Shown in pieces: positions 1 to 9,065 of a stretch of 45,509 nt of DNA. This stretch comes from Clostridia bacterium (GTDB lineage: Bacteria > Bacillota > Peptococcia > Peptococcales > BICA1-8): the NCBI GenBank assembly GCA_030154225.1, contig JASKKI010000012.1, positions 1 to 45,509 of the forward strand. The letters are read 5' to 3'. The translations under genes were made by a program, and so were the position numbers. Position 1 is the first letter of the stretch. Each line of letters opens with the position of its first letter. The notes beneath the pieces were generated by a model. It was not told the DNA's origin. It did not search any database and saw only the letters and a program-made list of their open reading frames with translations.

Positions 1-3
1 AAA

Positions 4-552
4 TTGAGAACAAAAATCGGTATGATTTTTCAGCATTATAACCTTGTAAATCGACTTACGGTCATTGAAAATGTTTTGCATGGTAGATTGGGTTACAAGT
101 CAACATTGGCTGGGATATTGGGTAGATATAGTGAGGAAGAAAAGCGGCAGGCCTTTGAGATAATAGAAATATTGGGGCTCTCCCATCAAGTTTACAAAAG
201 GTGTGACCAGCTCAGTGGTGGACAGAAGCAGCGGGTGGGTATTGCTAGAGCCCTGATCCAAAACCCCAAAATGTTGCTGTGTGATGAACCCATCGCTTCA
301 CTAGATCCTAATGTATCCAAGGTGATTATGGATCATCTTAAAAATATTTCTACCAAATTGGGGATTACCTGTTTGGTAAATCTTCACCAGGTAGATGTTG
401 CCATGAATTATTCCGATAGAATTATTGGTATCAATAATGGTAAGGTTGTCTATAATGGACCTCCTAACCTGACACCGGAACAAATTTACATGATATATGG
501 TTCAGAGGCAGGAGAATTAATTATGGATTTGGGGGGAAAAAATGCGAGTTGA
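4..552 (+). CDS. phnC: Phosphonate ABC transporter ATP-binding protein, 5' truncated by window edge
   Basis: LSGGQKQRVGIARAL signature, Walker B LLCDEPIASLDP; followed by two PhnE-like permeases in an overlapping operon. Confidence 0.85.
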   Translation: MRTKIGMIFQHYNLVNRLTVIENVLHGRLGYKSTLAGILGRYSEEEKRQAFEIIEILGLSHQVYKRCDQLSGGQKQRVGIARALIQNPKMLLCDEPIASLDPNVSKVIMDHLKNISTKLGITCLVNLHQVDVAMNYSDRIIGINNGKVVYNGPPNLTPEQIYMIYGSEAGELIMDLGGKNAS

Positions 553-1327
553 AGCATTGGTAAAGAGAAGGAAATACAGTTTAATATTCTTTTCCATATT
601 ATTAGTTTTCACACTGGCTTCTATCATTGTTACTGATTTTGATGTTACAAAAGGTTTTACCTGTATTCCCAAGGCTATAGTCTGGTCTACCAAGAACTTT
701 TATCCTAATGCTGACTCCTTGGAAAAGATACCTAAAATTTTAACAAAATTAAAGGAAACTGTCTTTTTGTCTGTTGCGTCAACCACTGTTGCAGCGGCTT
801 TTGCTACGTTTTTTGCGTTATTTGGTTCCCATACAACCCGGATAAACGGATTTTTAAGTATATTAATCAGAGGCATTGCTTCCTTATTTCGTAATATACC
901 GGTTGTTGCTTGGGCTATGATCCTATTGTTTTCCTTCGGGCAAAGCTCTCTGACAGGATATTTTGCACTGTTTTTTGTAACCCTGGGATTTTTAACCCGG
1001 GCTTTTATGGAAACCATAGACGAGACAAGTAAAGAGTCGGTTGAAGCTTTAAAAGCTGCCGGGGCCAGCTATTTTCAAATAATATTTCAGGCTGTAATAC
1101 CGTCCAGTCTTCCCCAGATGATTAGCTGGATGTTGTTTATGATTGAAACCAATATACGCAGTGCAACTTTAGTTGGTATTCTGACCGGTACAGGTATCGG
1201 TTTTATTTTTAATTTATATTACAAAAGCTTTCAATACAACGCAGCAAGTCTGGTAGTGGTTTTTATTGTAATAACAGTTTTTGCAATAGAGTTTATTTCA
1301 AATTATGTTAGAAGGGTGATTTTGTAA
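542..1327 (+). CDS. phnE: Phosphonate ABC transporter permease
   Basis: Multi-TM permease, EALKAAGASYFQIIFQAVIPSSLPQ EAA loop, overlaps phnC end. Confidence 0.85.
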   Translation: MRVEALVKRRKYSLIFFSILLVFTLASIIVTDFDVTKGFTCIPKAIVWSTKNFYPNADSLEKIPKILTKLKETVFLSVASTTVAAAFATFFALFGSHTTRINGFLSILIRGIASLFRNIPVVAWAMILLFSFGQSSLTGYFALFFVTLGFLTRAFMETIDETSKESVEALKAAGASYFQIIFQAVIPSSLPQMISWMLFMIETNIRSATLVGILTGTGIGFIFNLYYKSFQYNAASLVVVFIVITVFAIEFISNYVRRVIL

Positions 1328-2190
1328 TGGAACTAAATGAATCATTAAAATCTCTATGGGCTGAGTTCCAAAGGCAGGAACAATCGGCTGTATCAAAAAA
1401 ACTTAAAATTAGAAAGGCTAATAAAGCTTCAATAGTAATGAATATTACTCTAGTTTCTCTGGCTTTATTAACAATTTACGGATTCTTCACCTTTGATTAT
1501 AAAGGCGTAAATATTCTGGAGGCAGTTATTGCAACTATCACCAATCTAAAACCAATGTTTTTAGAGCCAAGATTTAATCACTTTGGCTTGGGAAAAGGTC
1601 TTTACCAGGTGGTAGTTACTTTAGGATTAACTTTTCTGACAACTTTAATCGGTGGTACCATTGCCTTATTCCTGGGCCTTTTGGCAGCCCAAAATTTATC
1701 TTCCAAAAACGTGTCAAATCTAATTAAAGGTTTTGTAGCATTTGTCAGAGCGGTACCTACTGTTTTATGGGTATTAATTTTTGCAGTTGCTGCAGGTCTG
1801 GGAAGTGTTGCAGCAGTTATCGGTATGACTTTCCATACTGTAGGCTATCTAATTAAAGCTTATTCTGAATCTTTTGAAGAGCTGGATGAAGGGGTTATTG
1901 AAGCTTTAAAGGCCAGTGGTGCTAATTGGTGGCAAATCGTTTTTCAAGCGGTTATTCCTTCTTCAGTGACTTATTTGTTATCCTGGACCTTCATGCGTTT
2001 TGAAATAAACTACATGAATGCAGTTGCAATGGGCGCTGCAGCAGGTGCGGGAGGCATAGGATATGAGCTATTTATGGCAAGCGGATATTATTTTGATTTG
2101 CGGGAAGTTGGGTTGATAACATACTTTATTTTGGCTATAGCAATTATGTTAGAATATATATCTATTAAATTGAAAATTAAAGTTCTGTGA
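1327..2190 (+). CDS. phnE: Phosphonate ABC transporter permease (second)
   Basis: EALKASGANWWQIVFQAVIPSSVTY EAA loop; overlaps upstream permease. Confidence 0.85.
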   Translation: MELNESLKSLWAEFQRQEQSAVSKKLKIRKANKASIVMNITLVSLALLTIYGFFTFDYKGVNILEAVIATITNLKPMFLEPRFNHFGLGKGLYQVVVTLGLTFLTTLIGGTIALFLGLLAAQNLSSKNVSNLIKGFVAFVRAVPTVLWVLIFAVAAGLGSVAAVIGMTFHTVGYLIKAYSESFEELDEGVIEALKASGANWWQIVFQAVIPSSVTYLLSWTFMRFEINYMNAVAMGAAAGAGGIGYELFMASGYYFDLREVGLITYFILAIAIMLEYISIKLKIKVL

Positions 2191-2398
2191 GAGGAACGAA
2201 GTCGGGATAAATTTCCTGACTTCTACCTACTCGATTTAATATTTAAGAAAGACTAGAAACTCTTGATATTTGGCGTGAGAACGCCAATCGGGCGACCCCC
2301 TAAAATTAGAGAATAGCCATTTGAATCTTATACTTTCTTAATATTGCTCATTATTTCATACTTACCCAACACTTCGAAAATTGTATCAGTCACCCTTA

Positions 2399-2445
2399 TG
2401 GTGTCAAGGACAAGGGCTAACGCCTGCTTCGCACCCTTGACACCA
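2399..2445. repeat. Hairpin repeat, 11 bp stem TGGTGTCAAGG/CCTTGACACCA
   Basis: Perfect 11 bp inverted repeat 2399-2409 / 2435-2445. Confidence 0.6.
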
Positions 2446-2522
2446 CCTAAGGTAGCCTGATTAGAAAAACTTAAGGGTTGATTAAGATTAATATCTTTAG
2501 TTTTCAAAGGGCATTTGTATCA

Positions 2523-3500
2523 TTAAGCAACCATTTCATGACCAGTAATTTGGCCGTTCGTAATTGATTTATAAAATTCATTAGGAGCCAGATAATTGAT
2601 GCTACTATGTCTGCGCCTGTTGTTGTAATAATCTATATATTCGCTAACTATCTGATAAACTTCAGCAAAATCAGCAAATTCGTTACGTTTATAGCATTCA
2701 TCCTCCAAGATAGCGTGGAATGATTCTATGTATGCGTTTATATTAGGTGTTTTCACAGGAATTCTTTCATGTTCAATATCCCAGGTATTGCAAGTTTCTT
2801 TAAACAGCTTAGAAATAAATTGAGAACCATTATCTGTTCTTATAACAGGCAACTTCATGCCAGGGGCTAAGCCTCGCTTTTTGAGGGCATTTATGAGTAC
2901 CCTGCAAGCATCTTTTGCTGTAGCGCTTAAACCTATATGATAACCAACTATAGATCTGTCAAACACAGCTATAGCTGAAAGTTGAAAGAAAAATCGCCCA
3001 GTACCTGTAATATAACCGTATTTGACGTCCATCTGCCAAAGTTGGTTGGGACTTGTTACTTTCTCTCTCTTAGCTAGTTTTCTTGGCGTTTGGAATTTAT
3101 TTTTCGCTGAGGACGCAAAATATTCAGTTCCTTGCAAAGTCTGTATACCTTTTTGTAATTTATTATTAAATCATAATCCTCCTGTAGGCATATGGTTAGT
3201 TTCCGGTAACCATAAGGTAATCCGTCGCCTTCTATCAGTTCGTAAAGGCATTCATTGATTTTTTCATCTGGTATTTTTTCTCCTTTTTTATTCAGAGAAT
3301 ATCCTGGTATTTCACGTCCAACCTGTTTTTTTGTGGGTATCTTATTCTCTTTATGCCTTTTACTACTTTCTTTTTCAATGTAATAATAATAGGTGGAAGC
3401 AGCTAGGCCGATAGAGTTGAGAACAATATTTGTATTGTATCCCTTTTTTATCCACCTTTTTGCAATGGCAACTCTATCGGCTACCGAGGGTTTTTTTAAA
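2523..3500 (-). pseudogene. IS3-family transposase OrfB (rve/DDE), frameshifted
   Basis: NQLWQMDVKYGYI, RTDNGSQFIS, YNNRRRHSSINYLAP motifs in 2523..3137; upstream segment YGYRKLTICLQEDYDLIINYKKVYRLCKELNILRPQRK lies in another frame with the break near 3110. Confidence 0.75.
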
Positions 3501-3577
3501 GTCCCTCAATTCTCGTAAAATTGCCAGCCCCAATTCTTTATCAGCAAGGAGACGCTTTAATCTGTCGTTTTCAGTAC

Positions 3578-3793
3578 TTATTTCTTTAAGTTGTTTTTCC
3601 ATAGCTTTATAGCGAGCATCTTTGGCTTTTGGCAGAGGTTTAACTGAGCCTCTTTGACGTTGTTTTTAACCCATGTATGGATGGTATTGGGAGATATTTC
3701 ATGTCTCCGGGCTGCTAAAGCTACATTCCCTGTTTTCTGACATTCTTTTAAGATTTGTTCTTTGAACTCATCACTATACTGTCTTTTAGTCAT
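3578..3793 (-). pseudogene. IS3-family transposase OrfA (HTH), probably frameshifted at its 3' part
   Basis: MTKRQYSDEFKEQILKECQKTGNVALAARRHEISPNTIHTWVK; the coiled-coil continuation KAMEKQLKEISTENDRLKRLLADKELGLAILREL is in a different frame. Confidence 0.7.
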
Positions 3794-3862
3794 TTTTTTT
3801 TATCCCCTGTTAATTCTAATTCTAACACATACAAATGTTTACTCCAAAGATCCTAGGGGGCT

Positions 3863-4091
3863 ATATAGTTCACAAGTAAAAGTAACTGCCTACTTAGATG
3901 TTTTAGTTCATTTAGAAGCTGGTCAAAACCAGATTCCTTTATTTTGCTATACATATAATCAATTAGGTACAAATAGTAATGAAGTTGTGAATTTTGCAGG
4001 TGAACATATAGGACAAACATCAAGTAATTGTTACCGACAAGTAGCGGACGCAGGGATTGCTGCATGGAGAGTGATGGTGAACAATAGATGA
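3863..4091 (+). pseudogene. C-terminal remnant of an uncharacterised protein, 5' end lost at the IS junction
   Basis: Frame continues after the IS end (KVTAYLDVLVHLEAGQNQIPLFCYTYNQLGTNSNEVVNF...) and overlaps the kinase start codon by 4 nt. Confidence 0.5.
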
Positions 4092-5161
4092 ACCTTAATT
4101 TACAACCTGGTCAGAATATATACAAATACTTGCTAAAAAGAAAATTAGGTAATGGACAATTTGGGCAAGTATGGTTATCAACAGATACTTCAATCAATAA
4201 AGAAGTGGCATTAAAAATTTTAGATGATCCATATGAAACAGTAGCAAATTTATTAGAAGAAGCCAGGATTGAAAATAAATTAAATCATCAAAATCTACTT
4301 AAAATATGTTATGCTGATGTAGTAAAGGTTGAAGAAAAATTAATAACTCTTATTTCTCAAGAATACCACCCAAATGGTTATTTAGTAAATAGGTTGAATA
4401 ATTTTAATTTTTTGCCATTACCAGAAGTAATAAAATATTTATGTGACATACTTTGTGGTCTAGAATATCTCCACCATCAAGGATTTTTTCATAATGACAT
4501 AAAACCTTCTAACATTTTAATTGGTAATAATAGTGAGGGTATTCTTGCTGATTATGGTATTACAGGCTTTTCTCCTGATGGAGGTTCTATAACTCCTAAA
4601 AGTTCATATATTATTCATCAAGCTCCTGAAACATCAATGGAAAAACCAATTATAAATATTGCAACTGATATTTATCAAGTAGGTGTTACAGCATTTTGAT
4701 TGCTTAATGGTATTAGTTTTGTTTCGAATGATTTCGATAATTTTGGTAAAGAAATATTTCAAAAGAAAAAAGCACAAGGACGTATCCCAAATAAAGCTCA
4801 ATATTAACCTTTTGTTCCTATAACTATAAAACAAATAGTTAATAAAGCTTTGAAAGTAGACCCCAGAGTCCGGTGTAATTCACCTTTAGAAATGAGAAGA
4901 GCCCTAGAAAGATGTACTTATCCTGGTTATTGGACAACAGACGAAAGCTGCAATTTGATAGGTGTAGGTACTAAATATACTTATAGATTTGAAAAAATTC
5001 CTAGACCTCAAAACTTATTTAATGTCAATTGTTATAAACAAAACAGTATTTCAAAGAGAGAAACAAGGATACTGGCTTATTGTAATAAAAATTTATCTGT
5101 TAAAGAAGCTAATAAATTAATTTCCCAGTTTTGTGATTGGGTGGTAAACAATGCAGAATAA
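4088..5161 (+). pseudogene. Eukaryotic-like Ser/Thr protein kinase with two in-frame stops
   Basis: GNGQFGQVWLS, FHNDIKPSNIL, APETS motifs; the same frame resumes after TGA (4697-4699) and TAA (4805-4807) to 5161. Confidence 0.8.
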
Positions 5162-5172
5162 TAACTCACTTC

Positions 5173-5249
5173 ATCTAACACGGGGTTAGCGACATCGTGA
5201 GCATTCATCTTGGGACAAGCTCGACATCGCTAACCCCTTAACGTTATAC
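5173..5249. other. attC-like imperfect hairpin (candidate integron recombination site)
   Basis: ATCTAAC...GTTATAC outer boxes flank an 11 bp perfect stem GGGGTTAGCGA/TCGCTAACCCC with bulged extension to GAGC/GCTC. Confidence 0.35.
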
Positions 5250-5253
5250 GCAA

Positions 5254-5268
5254 TTCGTTCATGGCGCC
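5254..5268. repeat. Left copy of 15 bp inverted repeat TTCGTTCATGGCGCC
   Basis: Exact reverse complement at 7373-7387; brackets the oxidoreductase gene. Confidence 0.7.
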
Positions 5269-5300
5269 AAAGAAATTTAAATTTAAAGGAGATGTAGAAA

Positions 5301-7382
5301 ATGGAGGGAAATATGAAAAATAATAAAAGAAAAATACCTGGTATGCTTTACATACTTGTTTCCTTTATTCCATGGATTTTTTACTGGGTATTGTGTGGTA
5401 TGGGAAACAGGTTAGGAGTGATTATTCCCTTTGTAATTTCTTTAATTCTCATAATCCCTCAAATCCGCAAAAGAGATTTCAATCTGATGGACGTTACTTC
5501 CGTTCTCTATTTTAGCATAGCTATTATTGGTACATTTACCTTCAACCTAAACATATTTGTCGAAAATAGCGGTTTTATTGGCTATTTTGTTTTATTTCTA
5601 ATGGCACTAATTTCCGTAATCATCAAGCAACCTTACACCCTTCAGGTTTCGAAAAGGGATTATCCAGAAATCTATTGGAAGGAAAAATCATTTCTGGCTA
5701 TCAACAACATAATTACAGGGGTCTGGACGGTAGTATTCATAGCAAATGCAACTATATTTTTACTTTTCGGTATGCCTCTTAGAATAATCCTTTCAAACAA
5801 TCTAATTGCTCTTGGTATAGTATTCTCAATCCTTTTCCCTTTGAAAGCACCTGCTTACTTCGCTTCAAGGGAATTTAAGAAGTATGACTGGAGTGTTAAG
5901 GTAACTTCCCAAAATCCTAAGGGAGAAAACGAATACGATGTCATCATCGTTGGCTCTGGCATAGGGGGATTAACCTGCGGTGCTTTACTTTCGAAAAGAG
6001 GTTATAAGGTTTTGGTTTTAGAGCAACATTATCAGGTTGGAGGTTATTGCTCTTCTTTTAAGAGGAAAGATTTTGTCTTTAATACTGGTGTGGAAAACGT
6101 AAGCGGATTATGGGAAAAAGGGCCTATCAGCTATCTCCTTAAAGAGCTTGGACTCAAAAAGGATGAGCTTTTCGTAAAGAATAGAATGAGATACATCTTT
6201 AAGAAAAAGGAAATTGATGCCAATAACTTAGAGGAGTTCATAAAAGTCCTCTCAGATATGTTTCCATATGAGAAGGAAAACATTCGTGCCTTCTTTGATG
6301 AGGCTAAAAAGGCTTATGAAGAATGCTATAAAGATGCTGAGATCTATGGCACACCTTTACCTGCTGAACTCATTGTTAAAGTCTTTGGTGAAAGAAAGCT
6401 TTTAGATTACCCAAGGGAGCATCCTCACTTCTATAATTGGATGGACAAGGCGTATAAGCAAAAGCTTGATGAATACTTCACCAATGAGGACTTAAAGACT
6501 TTACTCTGTGCTTTGTTGGGTTACGTAGGAACAGAGCCGGAGAAAACTTCCGCAAGCAGTGCACTTACTGCGGTTATCGCTTATTATCTCCACGGTGGGT
6601 ATTTTCCGAGGGGAGGGGCTCAGAGGTTTGCAGATAGCTTAAAGGAAGTTATCGAAAGTCATGGTGGAAAGGTTTTGGTTCATCACAAAGCTGATAGGAT
6701 ATTGGTAAGAGAGGGTAAAGTTGAGGGAGTGAGAGTTAATGATAAGATTTTTAGAAGTCGGATTGTGGTGGCGAATGCAAACGCTAAAACCACATTTCTG
6801 GAGCTCGTTGGAGAGGAGAATTTAGATGAGAAGTTCGTTGAGTACATAAAAAGCTTAAAAATGTCTCCTTCCGTTATCATGGTGTTCTTGGGGGTTGACA
6901 TGGATTTGGCAAGTTACCCAACGATCATCGAGAATTTGGACGACGGGTATAGTATAGTCATTAACTCCAATGCTGATCTAAGCTTGGCGCCAAAAGGCAA
7001 GGCAAGTGTTACAATATTAACTGGCGACAATTACCACGATTTTTCAGAAAGAGAGGTAAAAGAGTATTTTGAAAAGAAGAAAAAGTTCACCGAAATGCTA
7101 ATTAAGAGAGCTGAAAAAGTTATCCCTAATTTGAGCAAGCATATAGTTGTTCAGGATGCAGCAACGCCAAAAACCTTTGAAAGATACACATCAATGCCAG
7201 AAGGAGCAATCTATGCTTTTGATCAGTCAATTTATACCAAGAGACCTTACTTTAAAACACCGATAAAAGGGCTATATTTAGCAAGTGCATCTACTTTCCC
7301 GGGAGGAGGAATTGAAGCAGTTGTAATCTCTGGAATAATTTGTGCAAACAATATATGTAATTGGGAGGTTGAGGCGCCATGA
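5301..7382 (+). CDS. Membrane-anchored FAD-dependent oxidoreductase (CrtI/CRTISO/RetSat-like) with ~190 aa multi-TM N-terminal domain
   Basis: DVIIVGSGIGGLTCGALLSKRGYKVLVLEQHYQVGGYCSSF dinucleotide-binding motif; several hydrophobic helices before it. Confidence 0.8.
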   Translation: MEGNMKNNKRKIPGMLYILVSFIPWIFYWVLCGMGNRLGVIIPFVISLILIIPQIRKRDFNLMDVTSVLYFSIAIIGTFTFNLNIFVENSGFIGYFVLFLMALISVIIKQPYTLQVSKRDYPEIYWKEKSFLAINNIITGVWTVVFIANATIFLLFGMPLRIILSNNLIALGIVFSILFPLKAPAYFASREFKKYDWSVKVTSQNPKGENEYDVIIVGSGIGGLTCGALLSKRGYKVLVLEQHYQVGGYCSSFKRKDFVFNTGVENVSGLWEKGPISYLLKELGLKKDELFVKNRMRYIFKKKEIDANNLEEFIKVLSDMFPYEKENIRAFFDEAKKAYEECYKDAEIYGTPLPAELIVKVFGERKLLDYPREHPHFYNWMDKAYKQKLDEYFTNEDLKTLLCALLGYVGTEPEKTSASSALTAVIAYYLHGGYFPRGGAQRFADSLKEVIESHGGKVLVHHKADRILVREGKVEGVRVNDKIFRSRIVVANANAKTTFLELVGEENLDEKFVEYIKSLKMSPSVIMVFLGVDMDLASYPTIIENLDDGYSIVINSNADLSLAPKGKASVTILTGDNYHDFSEREVKEYFEKKKKFTEMLIKRAEKVIPNLSKHIVVQDAATPKTFERYTSMPEGAIYAFDQSIYTKRPYFKTPIKGLYLASASTFPGGGIEAVVISGIICANNICNWEVEAP

Positions 7383-7387
7383 ACGAA
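7373..7387. repeat. Right copy of 15 bp inverted repeat GGCGCCATGAACGAA
   Basis: Exact reverse complement of 5254-5268. Confidence 0.7.
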
Positions 7388-7565
7388 CTCTCCGGTATCA
7401 CTCCGACCCTCTATATCAAATCTGGAAACGAAATTAATAGATAAGGTTAAAATCCAGTTAATAGAGGAATACAATAAGAGTTTTTTACCGTTGTTTGAAA
7501 ACTTAGATTATCTTTTTAGTTTTATCGATAATTTAACTTATAAAGCCGGGGCTTTTATAGCCCTT

Positions 7566-8333
7566 TCACCTTTCTGATGATAGGTCTTGTTTTTTAGAAT
7601 ATACCCAACCCCAAACAGCAATTGACAAAAGTACCGCCCAAAAGGTTAGTTTCCACAAGGGGGATTTAGCAAAACTGTGCGGTAAAAATGCCAGTTCCGG
7701 GTGAGATACAGTATAAATTAATAATTTTATTCCCACCCATCCGACTATAAGGAAAGCAGCAGTTTCCAATCTGGGTCTACTGTGAATGAGAGAGACAAAA
7801 AAGTTGGCCGCAAAACGCATAATCAGCAACCCTGTTAACCCACCTGCGAATATTACGAGGAACTGCCCGGTATCCAAAGAACCAATGCTTCCCCAGTTAG
7901 TGGGGGGGAGCGTAACGGCCAGGGCAACCGCTGCTAATATAGAATCTACCGCAAAGGCAATGTCCGCTAACTCAACTTTTAGTACCGTTAACCAAAAGTT
8001 TGTTTGAACCGGTACCTGTGTAGAGTGGGAATCTGTTTTCTTACCATTATGATGTCTTATCAAATGGTTTATGGCGATAAACAGTAGATAAATAGCCCCT
8101 ATAGCTTGCACCTGCCAGATGTCTACCAGGAAGGATATGACAAAGAGAGAAGCAAACCGGAACACAAATGCCCCCAGCAGGCCATAAAATAATGCTTTTT
8201 TTCTGGTCTCAGGAGGAAGATGCTTCACTAAAATGGCCAGCACTAAAGCATTGTCAGCCGCTAAAAGCCCTTCCAGCCCTACAAGAATAACAAGCACCCA
8301 TCCGTATTCTAAAAGCAAAGTAAAATCCATCAA
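7566..8333 (-). CDS. TerC-family membrane protein (YkoY-like, putative Mn exporter)
   Basis: LEGLLAADNALVLAILVKHLP and LKVELADIAFAVDSILAAVAL motifs. Confidence 0.9.
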   Translation of the reverse strand: MMDFTLLLEYGWVLVILVGLEGLLAADNALVLAILVKHLPPETRKKALFYGLLGAFVFRFASLFVISFLVDIWQVQAIGAIYLLFIAINHLIRHHNGKKTDSHSTQVPVQTNFWLTVLKVELADIAFAVDSILAAVALAVTLPPTNWGSIGSLDTGQFLVIFAGGLTGLLIMRFAANFFVSLIHSRPRLETAAFLIVGWVGIKLLIYTVSHPELAFLPHSFAKSPLWKLTFWAVLLSIAVWGWVYSKKQDLSSER

Positions 8334-8377
8334 AACCTCTCCTTATCAAGATATGTTAGTACTTAACAAAACAAAAA

Positions 8378-8500
8378 GACCTTTATCCAGTTTTACACCA
8401 GATAAAGGTCTCGCAAGCAGCATTATGTGCTGCCAGTAAAGCCGGAGAAAAATCTCGGAATGACGACTTTACAGTAAGCTACTCCCCTTTAGCGCGCTAT
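8378..8500 (-). ncRNA. yybP-ykoY (manganese) riboswitch with intrinsic terminator
   Basis: Minus strand reads AAAGGGGAGTAGCTTACTG...CTCCGGCTTTACTGGCAGCAC...GCTGCTTGCGAGACCTTTATC...GATAAAGGTCTTTTTG; directly upstream of terC. Confidence 0.85.
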
Positions 8501-8829
8501 TTGATTAAGAAGATTGTAACTCAGAGTATAAGTTTCTGTCAACTAGAAAAAGTCTGGTTATAAAAGAATTTGGTTATGAAAAAAATGTTAGTTAACTTTT
8601 TTTATATTTCAGGAAATTATGCTTTAAATTAAAGTAAAATGTAGATAACTTCAAAGCATAATTCCGCATATCAACAAAATCAACTCTTAAATCTTTTTCA
8701 AAGATTTTGTTCCTGCTACCTTTGCCTTATGTTTTATTCAATCACGAGTATTATGTATTCATCTTGGGATTCAGTTGACAGAAACATAAACTTTGGATAA
8801 ACTGTTTATAAATTAAAAAATATTCCAAT

Positions 8830-9024
8830 TGGTTTTAGGTTTGTCTGTTTCATGGTAAGTGAAACGGGGAAACCATAGGATATTTAAAGCAATTTGGAGG
8901 TTGGACGAAAGGCTTTTTAGTTGACCTGGGTATCTTGATGATGGTCAGGTTGATTATTATGTCGGTTGTACAGCATACCAACGCTTTAACCTAATGATTC
9001 TTTAGGTTTTAGCGTTTTTTTTTT
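8830..9024 (+). ncRNA. Structured 5' leader with terminator upstream of purE-like gene (unknown class)
   Basis: Nested stems TGGTTT/AAACCA and GTTTCA/TGAAAC, TGACC/GGTCA hairpin, then terminator AACGCTTTAACCTAA..TTTAGGTTTTAGCGTTTTTTTTTT (8980-9024). Confidence 0.45.
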
Positions 9025-9065
9025 AAAATCAAAGTATTCATTATGAGTCAGGAGGTGTTTTCTAA

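Larger units (their letters stand above)
2294..3862 (-). mobile_element. IS3-family insertion sequence, degenerate; approximate ends
   Basis: orfA/orfB transposase on minus strand; related ends ACCCCCTAAAATTAGAG near 2296 and complement of GATCCTAGGGGGCTATA near 3850; exact borders not determined. Confidence 0.6.

Noticed and set aside
4697-4807. Selenocysteine/stop recoding in the kinase gene
   Set aside because: Two different stops (TGA and TAA) plus a truncated partner gene and adjacent IS fit pseudogene decay; no SECIS-like hairpin evident right after the TGA.
8830-9024. T-box or known purine/ZTP riboswitch
   Set aside because: No GGGTGGNACCGCG T-box sequence and no recognisable purine or pfl/ZTP core; kept only as an unclassified leader.
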